From NCBI GenBank assembly GCA_015063135.1, contig SUTA01000013.1, positions 1 through 59,246 of the forward strand: a DNA stretch of 59,246 nt, given 5' to 3'. Of the stretch, positions 9,222 to 16,637 are shown piece by piece (position 1 is the first letter of the stretch; each line of letters starts with the position of its first letter). The DNA comes from Thermoplasmata archaeon (GTDB lineage Archaea; Thermoplasmatota; Thermoplasmata; Methanomassiliicoccales; Methanomethylophilaceae). The position numbers and the translations under genes were made by a program. The notes beneath the pieces were generated by a model, which was given only the letters and a program-made list of their open reading frames with translations, made no database searches and was not told where the DNA came from.

Positions 9222-9674
9222 ATGGCCGACGAGCTGAAGCAGAAGGACATAGCAATCGCCAGTCTGAAGACCCAAGTGCAGAGCTTTGAGAAGAAGATTA
9301 ACAACAGGGACATCGACAACCTGGAATCCGAGAGGGACCATTATCTGAGCATGCTCGATGAGAAGGATGTCGAGATCGCCAGGCTGAAGGAGGTGCTGGC
9401 ACTGTATGAGAGCGGTGCCAAGGAGACGTCGATCAAGACTTTCCTCACGGGCTTCACGGGCATACACTGCAATATGCTCGGCGAGGGCCGCTACAGGGTG
9501 TATTTCAGCCCTGGGAAGAGGACCCTGAGGTTCGTCCCAGACGATGCGGGGGACGTAGTCTGCCCGGACGGGAACGTGTCCATCCCCGCGATCGGGAGGT
9601 TCACGCATTTTGAGAAGATCAGGGCGCTCCAGGCGGTCTCAGAGGACCAGGATGTCATCATAAGCCTCGCGTGA
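9222..9674 (+). CDS. Coiled-coil protein of unknown function, probably 5'-truncated
   Basis: 150 aa from ATG 9222. Residues 1-65 are a heptad-rich coiled coil (ELKQKDIAIASLKTQVQSF... LDEKDVEIARLKEVLALY); the rest is a small globular region with no family I recognise. The frame stays open back to 9150 and continues in the same charged helical style (KHRDTILKYGRVQKRV) without any ATG, GTG or TTG, and the hipBA operator begins just beyond. This looks like a longer gene that lost its 5' end, or one with a non-standard start. No promoter of its own is obvious. Confidence 0.45.
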   Translation: MADELKQKDIAIASLKTQVQSFEKKINNRDIDNLESERDHYLSMLDEKDVEIARLKEVLALYESGAKETSIKTFLTGFTGIHCNMLGEGRYRVYFSPGKRTLRFVPDDAGDVVCPDGNVSIPAIGRFTHFEKIRALQAVSEDQDVIISLA

Positions 9675-9761
9675 TGCCTGCTCGACAGGCGTGCGGACGG
9701 GATCATTGCGGTCTTTGTCATCGCAGCTGTAGCGTCCTACACGGCCAGTTCCAAGAGGTCG

Positions 9762-11126
9762 TCAATCGTTTTCCGGAGCAGGGGGCGCGAGCCCCCATCC
9801 ATCACCAACGGATCCAGGAGTCGCCCGATATCGTGCGCGCGCCCGTCGGTCGCGCAGGCAGGCAATGGGGATCACCAGCACGCCATCGTCTCTGCGGTAT
9901 CCATACTCCGTTCCGGTTATGACGATCTTGAGGGAGGGCAGCTCCAAAGGCATCTGCTTCTCATCCTCATTGTATTGCTGGATCAGCCTCTCCATCTCCA
10001 CAAGGTGCTTGGCCCCTTCATCTATCTCGTCCTGACCGAGTTTGATCTCGCATATCGCGTACCTTCCATCCTCCATATGGAGAACTGCATCCGCTTCCAG
10101 ACCATAGCGGTCATGATAATACGACACGTGGCCTCCGGACCTGGACAGGTATACCGTCAAATCCCTCATGCATAAAGACTCGAAGAGGAAACCGAGGGTC
10201 TTGAAGTCGGTGTTGAAGTATTTCGGACCGACACCCAATGCCGCCACGGCAATCGATGGATCGGCCAGGTTCCTTTTCCTCCCTGACCTTATGGCCGTTT
10301 TAGAACGTATGGCCGGGCACCATGCCTCCACATCCGAGATCAGATGCAATTTCTCCAGGGCCTGTACGTAATCATAGTAGCTGCTCTCCGAGAATGCGGC
10401 ATTCGCATTGACATCCGCGATTATGGTTCTGTTGTCTGCCAGCTGGCATATGTTGCGTGAATATGAGCGCAGGAGCAGTCTCGTCAGCATCGGACTGCGT
10501 TTCTTATCATCCACGTTGGATATGTCGACCTCGCACGTCTGCCGGAATAGATCCTTTGCAATCAGAAGGCTTCTCCCGGGATCATCCTGGGTCAACGAGT
10601 ATGGCCAGCCTCCGCGGCAGATGGCATGGATTATACCATCCACATCCAGCTCGGAACGGCATCCTTCGAATCCCTCCGGATCTTCGAACAGCTCAGAGAG
10701 GGACACCGTTCCGTTGGATTCCCCGCTCTCGTACAGGCTCATGGGATACATGCTCATCCTGCTGATTCTGAGTGTTCCCGTGTGGGCGGTATCCGCATTC
10801 TTGGAAGTGGAGCCCGTCAGGATGTACTGTCCGGGGATCTGCAGGTCATCGACTGACTTCCTTATCGCGCCCCAGATTTTTGGCGCATCCTGCCATTCAT
10901 CAAACAGTCTCGGACGCTCCCCCTCCAATAATTTGGACGGCATAGTCCTTGCGACCGATAGGTACTGCTCCCTCCGGTCCTCATCCTGGAACTCTATGAA
11001 GCTCGCGGATTGCTGCTTCGCCGTAGTGGTCTTTCCGCAGCCTTTGGGGCCGGTGATTAGCACAGCGCCGAAGACCTGCAATTTTTCCCTCAGGATGTCA
11101 TCCGCGATACGCCTTCTGTATTCCAT
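9762..11126 (-). CDS. AAA ATPase with C-terminal DUF4143 nuclease-like domain
   Basis: About 454 aa. Residues 20-200 form an AAA_14 P-loop domain: Walker A GPKGCGKTT, Walker B RLFDEWQDAP, sensor ILTGS. Residues about 210-390 are DUF4143, containing an Asp...EIK motif (LEADAVLH... YAICEIKLG) like that of restriction-endonuclease-fold proteins. Such ATPases are numerous in gut archaea and bacteria and their role is not settled. ATG 11126 is chosen; a GTG at 11135 is also in frame. Upstream lies the four-copy 23-bp repeat. The last residues (RRARARYRATPGSVG...) look like run-on sequence beyond the expected end. Confidence 0.82.
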   Translation of the reverse strand: MEYRRRIADDILREKLQVFGAVLITGPKGCGKTTTAKQQSASFIEFQDEDRREQYLSVARTMPSKLLEGERPRLFDEWQDAPKIWGAIRKSVDDLQIPGQYILTGSTSKNADTAHTGTLRISRMSMYPMSLYESGESNGTVSLSELFEDPEGFEGCRSELDVDGIIHAICRGGWPYSLTQDDPGRSLLIAKDLFRQTCEVDISNVDDKKRSPMLTRLLLRSYSRNICQLADNRTIIADVNANAAFSESSYYDYVQALEKLHLISDVEAWCPAIRSKTAIRSGRKRNLADPSIAVAALGVGPKYFNTDFKTLGFLFESLCMRDLTVYLSRSGGHVSYYHDRYGLEADAVLHMEDGRYAICEIKLGQDEIDEGAKHLVEMERLIQQYNEDEKQMPLELPSLKIVITGTEYGYRRDDGVLVIPIACLRDRRARARYRATPGSVGDGWGLAPPAPEND

Positions 11127-11151
11127 TTTACCCACACTATAATTAGTACAG

Positions 11152-11236
11152 ACTTTTGTGGTATTTTAATCTATACTTTTGCGGTATTTTGGCAAAGACT
11201 TTTGTGGTATTTTGGCAAAGACTTTTGTGGTAATAT
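11152..11236. repeat. Four-copy 23-bp tandem repeat (iteron-like)
   Basis: The block ACTTTTGTGGTATTTT recurs at 11152, 11175, 11198 and 11221, each 23 bp apart. The second copy has one change (GCGG) and the last degenerates to TAATAT. The linker GGCAAAG is shared by the third and fourth units. The array begins 26 bp upstream of the DUF4143 ATPase start and is AT-rich, so it probably overlaps that promoter. The regular spacing of about two helical turns suggests a multi-site protein-binding array. Which protein binds it is unknown. Confidence 0.8.
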
Positions 11237-11401
11237 ATGGCCCTATAGTTTCCAGGATTCGAAGCATCATCGGCGCTGGCAGCCTTCTAAAGACCCTCTC
11301 AGTCGCTTCCGAGAGGGCCTCAAGCAGATCATGCATGGCGGTTGGTCGCGCGCACATCTTATATATACGCGCCCGAAATAGGGAGAATCCACGGTGCGCA
11401 C

Positions 11402-11896
11402 ATGATTGTAAACGCAGAACTGTACGTCAGGGACATGCCCGGCCAGCTGGTCGGATCCCTGGACCCCATCTCCCTTGTGGACGGGAACATCCTGGGAGTG
11501 GTCCACAACCGCGACAAGATAGTCAACCACAGGATCTGCATCAACATCACCTTCGAGGTCGAGGACAGGGACCAGCTCTGCAGGCTGAAGGACATCTGGC
11601 AGTCCAAGGACATCGTCATCTCCTCGCTCAACTCGGTGCACCAGACGTACACGATGGACTACCTGCTCATCGGGAGGTTCGACTCGACATTCATCGAGCA
11701 CCTCATCGGCGAGGCCTCCAAGACCATCCAGATGGACGCGTCCGATGTGAGGTACACGTCCAAGAACGACAGGAACTCCACACGCACCGCCATGATCTCG
11801 GTGAAGGCGCACAGCACCGAGGACATCGACAGGCTGGACTCCTTCCTGAGCTCCAGGTGCGGCGAAGCCGGCATCACCTATGTCAGGGGGCTCTGA
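11402..11896 (+). CDS. ACT-domain protein, probable regulatory subunit for homoserine dehydrogenase
   Basis: 164 aa starting at ATG 11402. A TATA-like element (CTTATATATA near 11358-11367) lies upstream. The sequence reads as two ACT-like beta-alpha-beta modules, the first with MPGQLVGSLDPISLVDGNI and the second with RTAMISVKAHSTEDIDRLDSFL. ACT domains bind amino acids and control enzymes allosterically. The gene ends 1 bp before homoserine dehydrogenase, which here lacks its own ACT domain, so it probably supplies threonine or isoleucine feedback in trans (inference). It is the first gene of a five-gene operon. Confidence 0.72.
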   Translation: MIVNAELYVRDMPGQLVGSLDPISLVDGNILGVVHNRDKIVNHRICINITFEVEDRDQLCRLKDIWQSKDIVISSLNSVHQTYTMDYLLIGRFDSTFIEHLIGEASKTIQMDASDVRYTSKNDRNSTRTAMISVKAHSTEDIDRLDSFLSSRCGEAGITYVRGL

Positions 11897-11897
11897 C

Positions 11898-12893
11898 ATG
11901 AGGCTGTTCATCTGCGGGTTCGGCACCGTCGGGCAGGGATTCGCCGAGGTCCTGGAATCCAGGAAGGCGTTCTTCGAGCAGAGGTACGGCACCCAGCCCG
12001 TCATAGTCGGGATCATGGATTCCAAGACCTACGCCGTCGACGAGAAGGGGCTGGACCCCCTTGCGATGGTGGAGAGGAAGGGGACCACCCGCAAAGTGGG
12101 CGACAGGGAGTACACAGACTCCGTGAAGGTCCTGGACTCCGTCGACTACGACCTCCTCGTGGAGGTCAGCCCCACCGACATCAAGACCGGCGGTGTGGGA
12201 TTGATCAACATCACCCACGCCCTGGAGACCGGCAAGGACGTCATCACGGTCAACAAGGGGCCCCTGGCGCTGAAGTTCCAGGAGCTCATCGCACTGGCCA
12301 AGGCCAACAGGTGCAAGTTCAGGTTCGAGGGCTCCGTGGGAGGGGCCATGCCGATCATCAACCTGTGCAGGGAGAACCTCATGGGCGAGGAGATCCAGTC
12401 CGTCAGGGGCATCCTGAACGGGACATGCAACTTCATCCTCAGCAAGATGGACAAGGGGCAGCCCTTCGAGCAGGCGCTCAGGGAGGCCCAGGAGATGGGG
12501 TACGCCGAGACCGACCCCACCAACGACATCGAGGGCTACGACACCGCATGCAAGGTCGTGATCCTGGCGAACTCCGTCTTCGGCAGGAACGTCACATTCA
12601 GCGATGTGAAGATCACGGGCATCACGTCGATCACCGAGGAGGCCATCTCCATGGCAGCCTCGCGCAACATGGTGATCAGGCTCATAGGGGAGGTCTCCGA
12701 GACCGCCCTGGAGGTCAGCCCCAGGCTGATACCCAAGGGCCATCCGCTCGCCCTCACCGGCACGCTGAACATAGCCCAGATCACGACCGACCTGGCCGGT
12801 CCCGTGACCGTGTCCGGGCGCGGCGCTGGCCGCAAGGAGACCGCTTCGGCGATCCTGAGCGACCTAATCTCAATCATGGATGAGAGGCTATGA
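11898..12893 (+). CDS. hom: Homoserine dehydrogenase
   Basis: 331 aa. It reduces aspartate semialdehyde to homoserine with NAD(P)H, the branch point to threonine, methionine and isoleucine. The N-terminal Rossmann motif is ICGFGTVGQGFAEVL; NKGPLALKF and GSVGGAMPII follow. The family signature GTCNFIL...GYAETDPTNDIEGYD and the downstream catalytic lysine (TACKVVILAN) are present. The length fits the short monofunctional archaeal form without C-terminal ACT domain. ATG 11898 follows the ACT gene stop by 1 bp, and the 3' end overlaps cimA by 4 bp (ATGA). Confidence 0.95.
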   Translation: MRLFICGFGTVGQGFAEVLESRKAFFEQRYGTQPVIVGIMDSKTYAVDEKGLDPLAMVERKGTTRKVGDREYTDSVKVLDSVDYDLLVEVSPTDIKTGGVGLINITHALETGKDVITVNKGPLALKFQELIALAKANRCKFRFEGSVGGAMPIINLCRENLMGEEIQSVRGILNGTCNFILSKMDKGQPFEQALREAQEMGYAETDPTNDIEGYDTACKVVILANSVFGRNVTFSDVKITGITSITEEAISMAASRNMVIRLIGEVSETALEVSPRLIPKGHPLALTGTLNIAQITTDLAGPVTVSGRGAGRKETASAILSDLISIMDERL

Positions 12894-14434
12894 GAGACCA
12901 GTCCCGCATCATCGTCTACGACACCACCCTCAGGGACGGGGCGCAGACCGAGGGCATCACGTTCTCCGCCGAGGACAAGCTCGAGATCCTCAGGCGCCTG
13001 CAGTCGTTGGGCGTCGACCTCATCGAGGGCGGATGGCCCGGGTCCAACCCCACCGACGATTCCTTCTTCGAGTCCGCCGGCCTGGAGGACAACCTGGTGG
13101 CCTTCGGCAGCACCCGCAGGAGCGGATGCTCCCCTGACGAGGACCAGAACCTGGTCGCTATCGCGGATTCCCCCGCGCCCTGGTGCTGCATCTTCGGGAA
13201 GGCATGGGACTTCCAGGTAACCGATGTCCTCTCCATAAGCCTGGACGAGAACCTCGCGATGGTGGAGGGCAGCATCCAGTTCCTGGTGTCGAAGGGGAAG
13301 AAGGTCGTATTCGACGCGGAGCACTTCTTCGACGGGCTGAGGTACAACAGGGCCTATGCCCTGGATGTCATCAGGGCCGCGGAGAGGGGGGGTGCGGAAT
13401 GGATCGTCCTGTGCGACACCAACGGCGGCTCCATGCCGTCCGAGATAACTGATGGAGTGGAGGACGCGCACCTCACCGTGGAGGCTCCGTTGGGCATCCA
13501 CTGCCACAACGATTCCGACCTCGCCACCGCCAACACCCTAGCGGCGGTGGAGGCCGGATGCACCATGGTGCAGGGCACAGTCAACGGCCTGGGCGAGCGC
13601 ACCGGCAACGCGAACCTGTGCGCGGTCGTCCCCGACCTCATGCTCAAGCTGGGCTACGACACCGGCATCGACCTCCAGAAGCTCACATCCGTCTCCCGCT
13701 TCGTCGGAGACGTCTCCAACAGCATGCCCTCCGACCGCATGCCGTACGTCGGAGAGAACGCGTTCGCACACAAGGGCGGGGTGCACGCCGCAGGGGTCTC
13801 CAAGGACACCCGCGCCTACGAGCACATCGACCCCTCCGAGGTCGGCAACTCCAGGAAGGTCCTCGTATCGGACATGGCCGGCAGGGCGAGCATCGTCGAG
13901 AAGATCAGGTACCTGGGCATGGACGTCGGCGACGACGAGGCGGAGATCGCCGGCATCGTCAAGGAGATGGAGTCCGACGGCTACCAGTTCGACGGCGCGG
14001 ACGCGAGCTTCGAGCTCCTGGTCAGGCGCCACAGGGGCGAGTTCCGCCCGACGTTCAAGGTGACGGAGTTCAGGATCCTCATGTCGTCCTCAGGCGTGCT
14101 GGAGGCGAGCATAAAGGTCTCCGACAGGGACGGCAACGTGGAGCACACCGCCGCCGACGGGAACGGTCCGGTCAATGCCCTGGACAACGCCCTCAGGAAG
14201 GCGCTTTGCAGGTTCTATCCCTCATTGGCCGGCATCAGGCTGACGGATTACAAGGTCCGCGTGCTGGACGAGGCGTCGGCAACGGCGGCGCGCGTCAGGG
14301 TCCTGATAAGGACCGCGGACGGCAAGCGCAGCTGGACCACCGTGGGGGTCTCGGACAACGTGGTCGGCGCATCCCTGGATGCGCTGGTCGATTCTTTCGA
14401 ATACTATCTCATGAAGACAGAGGAATGCAAATGA
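12890..14434 (+). CDS. cimA: (R)-citramalate synthase
   Basis: 514 aa. It condenses pyruvate with acetyl-CoA to citramalate, the threonine-independent route to 2-oxobutyrate and isoleucine. The HMGL-like TIM barrel shows YDTTLRDGAQTEG, the metal-binding HCHND and the signature VNGLGERTGNANL. The C-terminal part (about 390-500) is a LeuA-type dimerisation/allosteric domain. The long form with FSAEDKLEILRRL and GGWPGSNP matches the CimA type (TIGR00977) better than isopropylmalate or homocitrate synthase. It overlaps hom and the following ACT gene by 4 bp each, implying coupled translation. Confidence 0.92.
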   Translation: MRDQSRIIVYDTTLRDGAQTEGITFSAEDKLEILRRLQSLGVDLIEGGWPGSNPTDDSFFESAGLEDNLVAFGSTRRSGCSPDEDQNLVAIADSPAPWCCIFGKAWDFQVTDVLSISLDENLAMVEGSIQFLVSKGKKVVFDAEHFFDGLRYNRAYALDVIRAAERGGAEWIVLCDTNGGSMPSEITDGVEDAHLTVEAPLGIHCHNDSDLATANTLAAVEAGCTMVQGTVNGLGERTGNANLCAVVPDLMLKLGYDTGIDLQKLTSVSRFVGDVSNSMPSDRMPYVGENAFAHKGGVHAAGVSKDTRAYEHIDPSEVGNSRKVLVSDMAGRASIVEKIRYLGMDVGDDEAEIAGIVKEMESDGYQFDGADASFELLVRRHRGEFRPTFKVTEFRILMSSSGVLEASIKVSDRDGNVEHTAADGNGPVNALDNALRKALCRFYPSLAGIRLTDYKVRVLDEASATAARVRVLIRTADGKRSWTTVGVSDNVVGASLDALVDSFEYYLMKTEECK

Positions 14435-14703
14435 GCAGAGTCATCGTAACGCTGGTCGGCAAGGACCATGTGGGCATCATCGCCACCGTCTGCAACTACT
14501 TCGCGGACAACGGCATCAACATCCTGGACATCAAGCAGACCACCGTGCAGGAATTCATCAACATGATCATGATCGTCGACGTCACCGGGTTCAAGGGGGA
14601 CTTCAAGGCCCTCAGCGACGGCCTCGCCCAGGTCGGGGAGAAGGTCGGCTGCATCATCAAGGCCCAGAACGAAGAGATCTTCGAGATGATGTACAGGATC
14701 TGA
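14431..14703 (+). CDS. UPF0237 ACT-domain protein
   Basis: 90 aa, one ACT domain: [35 protein letters not shown], then a second strand-helix set ([12 protein letters not shown]... [16 protein letters not shown]). The length and sequence match the UPF0237 family (MJ1558 type). The ATG overlaps the cimA stop (ATGA), and the UPF0210 gene begins 4 bp after its stop. UPF0237 and UPF0210 genes are neighbours in many genomes, suggesting a ligand-binding partner; the ligand is unknown. Confidence 0.9.
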   Translation: MSRVIVTLVGKDHVGIIATVCNYFADNGINILDIKQTTVQEFINMIMIVDVTGFKGDFKALSDGLAQVGEKVGCIIKAQNEEIFEMMYRI

Positions 14704-14707
14704 TAGC

Positions 14708-16072
14708 ATGGTCGAGCTGAAGGAGGTCTTCGAGACCTACGACATGGTGTCCCACGAGAACCTCGATGTGAGGACCATCACCATGGGCATCAGCCTGCTG
14801 GACTGCATCGACCCCGACCTGGATGCGCTGTGCGAGAAGGTCTACAGGAAGATCACCGAGTCGGCCAAGGACCTGGTCAAGGTCGGCGACGACATCGGCC
14901 TGGAGTTTGGGGTCCCGGTGATCAACAAGAGGATCTCCATCACGCCCGCCGCACTCATCGGCGGCGCCGCATGCAAGTCCCCCGAGGACTTCGTCAGGAT
15001 CGCCGAGACCCTGGACCGCGCCGCCAAGGAGGTGGGCGTGAACTTCATCGGAGGGTACTCGGCACTGGTCCAGAAGGGCATGACCCCCGCGGACAGGAAC
15101 CTCATCCTGTCCATCCCCCAGGCCATGAAGAGGACCGAGAGGGTGTGCTCCTCCATCAGCCTCGGATCCACCAAGATCGGGATCAATATGGATGCCGTCA
15201 GGCTCATGGGCGACATCATCGTGGAGACCGCCGAGATCACCAAGGAGGACGACTCCATCGGCTGCGCCAAGCTCGTGGTGTTCTGCAACCCGCCGGACGA
15301 CAACCCGTTCATGGCTGGTGCCTTCCACGGAGTGACGGAGGCCGACAGGATCATCAACGTCGGGGTCTCCGGGCCCGGCGTCATGAGGAACGCTTTGTCC
15401 AAGGTCAGGGGCGAGGACTTCGAGGTCCTCTGCGAGACCATCAAGAAGACGTCCTTCAAGATCACCCGCGTAGGGCAGCTGTTCGCGAAGGAGGCCACCA
15501 GGAGGCTGGGCGTGCCGTTCGGCATCGTGGACCTCTCCCTGGCCCCCACCCCCGCGGTAGGGGACAGCATAGCGGACATCATCCAGGAGATGGGGATGGA
15601 GCGCGCGGGCGCTCCCGGCACGACGGCCGCATTGGCGATCCTCAACGACCAGGTGAAGAAGGGCGGAGTGATGGCATCGTCCTATGTGGGTGGCCTCAGC
15701 GGCGCTTTCATCCCTGTCACGGAGGACAGCTCCATGGCGGAAGCCGCGGCCATGGGCGCGCTCACCCTCGAGAAGCTCGAGGCGATGACCTGCGTCTGCT
15801 CCGTCGGCCTGGACATGATCGCGATCCCCGGCTCCACCCCGGCGACGACCATCTCCGGCATCATCGCGGACGAGATGGCCATTGGGATGGTCAACCAGAA
15901 GACCACCGCTGTCAGGCTGATCCCGGTGATCGGCAAGGGCGTCGGCGACTTCGCAGAGTTCGGCGGCCTGCTGGGCGAGGCGAAGATTATGCCGGTCAAC
16001 ACCTACGGCTGCGCCGACTTCGTGAATCGCACCGGCCGCATACCTGCACCGATCCACAGCTTCAAGAATTGA
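14708..16072 (+). CDS. UPF0210/DUF711 family protein
   Basis: 454 aa, full length for UPF0210. Typical segments include [65 protein letters not shown] and [17 protein letters not shown]. The fold is related to glycyl-radical enzymes, but no radical site is known in this family and its reaction is not established. It ends the hom-cimA operon and is followed by a strong terminator, so a role linked to amino-acid metabolism is plausible but unproven. Confidence 0.9.
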   Translation: MVELKEVFETYDMVSHENLDVRTITMGISLLDCIDPDLDALCEKVYRKITESAKDLVKVGDDIGLEFGVPVINKRISITPAALIGGAACKSPEDFVRIAETLDRAAKEVGVNFIGGYSALVQKGMTPADRNLILSIPQAMKRTERVCSSISLGSTKIGINMDAVRLMGDIIVETAEITKEDDSIGCAKLVVFCNPPDDNPFMAGAFHGVTEADRIINVGVSGPGVMRNALSKVRGEDFEVLCETIKKTSFKITRVGQLFAKEATRRLGVPFGIVDLSLAPTPAVGDSIADIIQEMGMERAGAPGTTAALAILNDQVKKGGVMASSYVGGLSGAFIPVTEDSSMAEAAAMGALTLEKLEAMTCVCSVGLDMIAIPGSTPATTISGIIADEMAIGMVNQKTTAVRLIPVIGKGVGDFAEFGGLLGEAKIMPVNTYGCADFVNRTGRIPAPIHSFKN

Positions 16073-16077
16073 TCTTA

Positions 16078-16103
16078 CCGGGTTCCGCCCGGATTCTTTT
16101 TTC
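16078..16103 (+). terminator. Terminator of the hom-cimA-UPF0210 operon
   Basis: Five-base-pair CCGGG/CCCGG hairpin (16078-16082 and 16088-16092) followed by a T-rich run (ATTCTTTTTT). It lies 6 bp after the UPF0210 stop. Confidence 0.7.
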
Positions 16104-16169
16104 TCCGCGACAGCAGAGGCTTTACAGAAACGATTGCCGGTAGAATTTAGAAAGATAGTAAGGGGGTTG

Positions 16170-16185
16170 CGGCACCAAGGTGCCG
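16170..16185 (-). terminator. Hairpin downstream of tRNA-Trp
   Basis: Perfect 7-bp stem CGGCACC/GGTGCCG with a two-base loop, about 27 nt beyond the 3' end of tRNA-Trp on its strand. It could stop or protect the tRNA-Trp precursor transcript. No T-run follows immediately. Confidence 0.4.
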
Positions 16186-16211
16186 AAAGAGTTCATCAAA
16201 GATGCGTAAGG

Positions 16212-16381
16212 TGGGGGCAAGGGGATTTGAACCCCTGTCAGCGGGTTTCCACTACGGGAGGAGCGACCTCCCGTGAAATCAATGAGTCATCGCTCCAGTT
16301 ATTCATCAACTGTCAGCAAACCCATTTTCAATCACTCTCATAACTGGAGCCCACCAGTCTGCCAGGTTAGCCTATACCCCC
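16212..16381 (-). tRNA. tRNA-Trp (CCA) with 97-nt intron
   Basis: The acceptor stem GGGGGTA pairs with TGCCCCC. The T arm is AGGGG-TTCAAAT-CCCCT. Anticodon CCA is at 16345-16347 in the loop CTCCAG. The anticodon stem is GTGGG/CCCGC once 16247-16343 is removed, which places the intron at the canonical 37/38 position. CCA is not encoded (3' end A-CCT). The D stem is imperfect. Euryarchaeal tRNA-Trp genes typically carry an intron at this place. Confidence 0.9.
16247..16343 (-). ncRNA. tRNA-Trp intron acting as box C/D methylation guide
   Basis: On the minus strand the intron contains CTGA (D') followed 3 nt later by TTGATGA (C'), a C-like GTGATTGA near its start, and a D-like ATGA. The guide before ATGA (ATAACTGGAG) is complementary over 10 nt to CTCCAGTTAT across the exon-intron junction; the base 5 nt upstream of ATGA pairs with C34. 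The guide before CTGA contains GGGTTT, complementary to AAACCC in exon 2, with the fifth base pairing with C39. Haloferax volcanii uses its tRNA-Trp intron to methylate positions 34 and 39, so the prediction agrees exactly. A strong stem (CACGGGAGG/CCTCCCGT) fills the 3' part. Confidence 0.8.
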
Positions 16382-16403
16382 TGGGAGTGTGATCGAGCAG
16401 CGA

Positions 16404-16511
16404 TCACTTCTTACGCATCTTTGCTGCTCTCTTTCTTCTTCTCATTTTCTTCTTGCGCCATTTCCAACGCTGGTTGCCGCGTTTCTTCCAGGCGCGTGAG
16501 CCTCTCTTCAT
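16404..16511 (-). CDS. rpl41e: Ribosomal protein eL41
   Basis: 35 codons from ATG 16511 to TGA 16404, too small for routine gene calls. The C-terminal part WRKKKMRRRKRAAKMRKK is the very basic helix of eL41, which bridges the two ribosomal subunits. Usual archaeal eL41 is about 25 aa; here about 15 extra residues (MKRGSRAWKKRGNQR) precede it, unless translation starts internally, for which no methionine is available before the core. A GGAAGGGT box lies upstream. The 3' end forms one arm of the inverted repeat enclosing tRNA-Trp, 23 nt downstream on the same strand, so mRNA and tRNA probably share a precursor. Confidence 0.82.
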   Translation of the reverse strand: MKRGSRAWKKRGNQRWKWRKKKMRRRKRAAKMRKK

Positions 16512-16559
16512 GGTTTACCCTTCCTGGACTCTTCATCGCCTTCGCGACGGGTCATCCGT

Positions 16560-16637
16560 TGGCGGGCCCGCGGGGATTCGAACCCCGGGCGTCTGGCTTA
16601 GAAGGCCAGCGCTATATCCTGGCTAAGCCACGAGCCC
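16560..16637 (-). tRNA. tRNA-Arg (TCT)
   Basis: The acceptor GGGCTCG pairs with CGGGCCC (one G-T pair). The anticodon stem is CTGGC/GCCAG around loop CTTCTAA, giving anticodon TCT. The T arm is CGGGG-TTCGAAT-CCCCG, the discriminator is G, and CCA is encoded at 16560-16562. There is no intron. A TATA-like CTTTAAATGATAGTA lies about 30 nt upstream, inside the 3' end of the neighbouring membrane-protein frame. Confidence 0.95.

Larger units (their letters stand above)
16198..16422. repeat. 13-bp perfect inverted repeat enclosing tRNA-Trp
   Basis: AAAGATGCGTAAG at 16198-16210 is the exact reverse complement of 16410-16422. The arms lie directly on either side of tRNA-Trp (16212-16381), and the 16410-16422 arm is also the last coding stretch of the eL41 gene. 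In the minus-strand transcript they would pair to form a stem enclosing the pre-tRNA, plus an inner hairpin GTGATCG/CGATCAC that contains the eL41 stop codon. A processing stem is the simplest reading. Confidence 0.75.

Noticed and set aside
11152-11236. CRISPR array
   Set aside because: The units are directly tandem (23-bp period) without variable spacers, and no cas genes are present in the window.
11166-11357. 63-codon minus-strand frame partly encoded by the 23-bp repeats
   Set aside because: There is no ribosome site, its 3' part simply translates the tandem repeat, and it lies in the promoter region of two divergent genes.
14657-16057. 466-codon open frame antisense to the UPF0210 gene
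   Set aside because: Its composition (Gly/Asp/His/Val-rich) is typical of the antisense of GC-rich coding DNA, and the plus-strand gene is a full-length recognised family.
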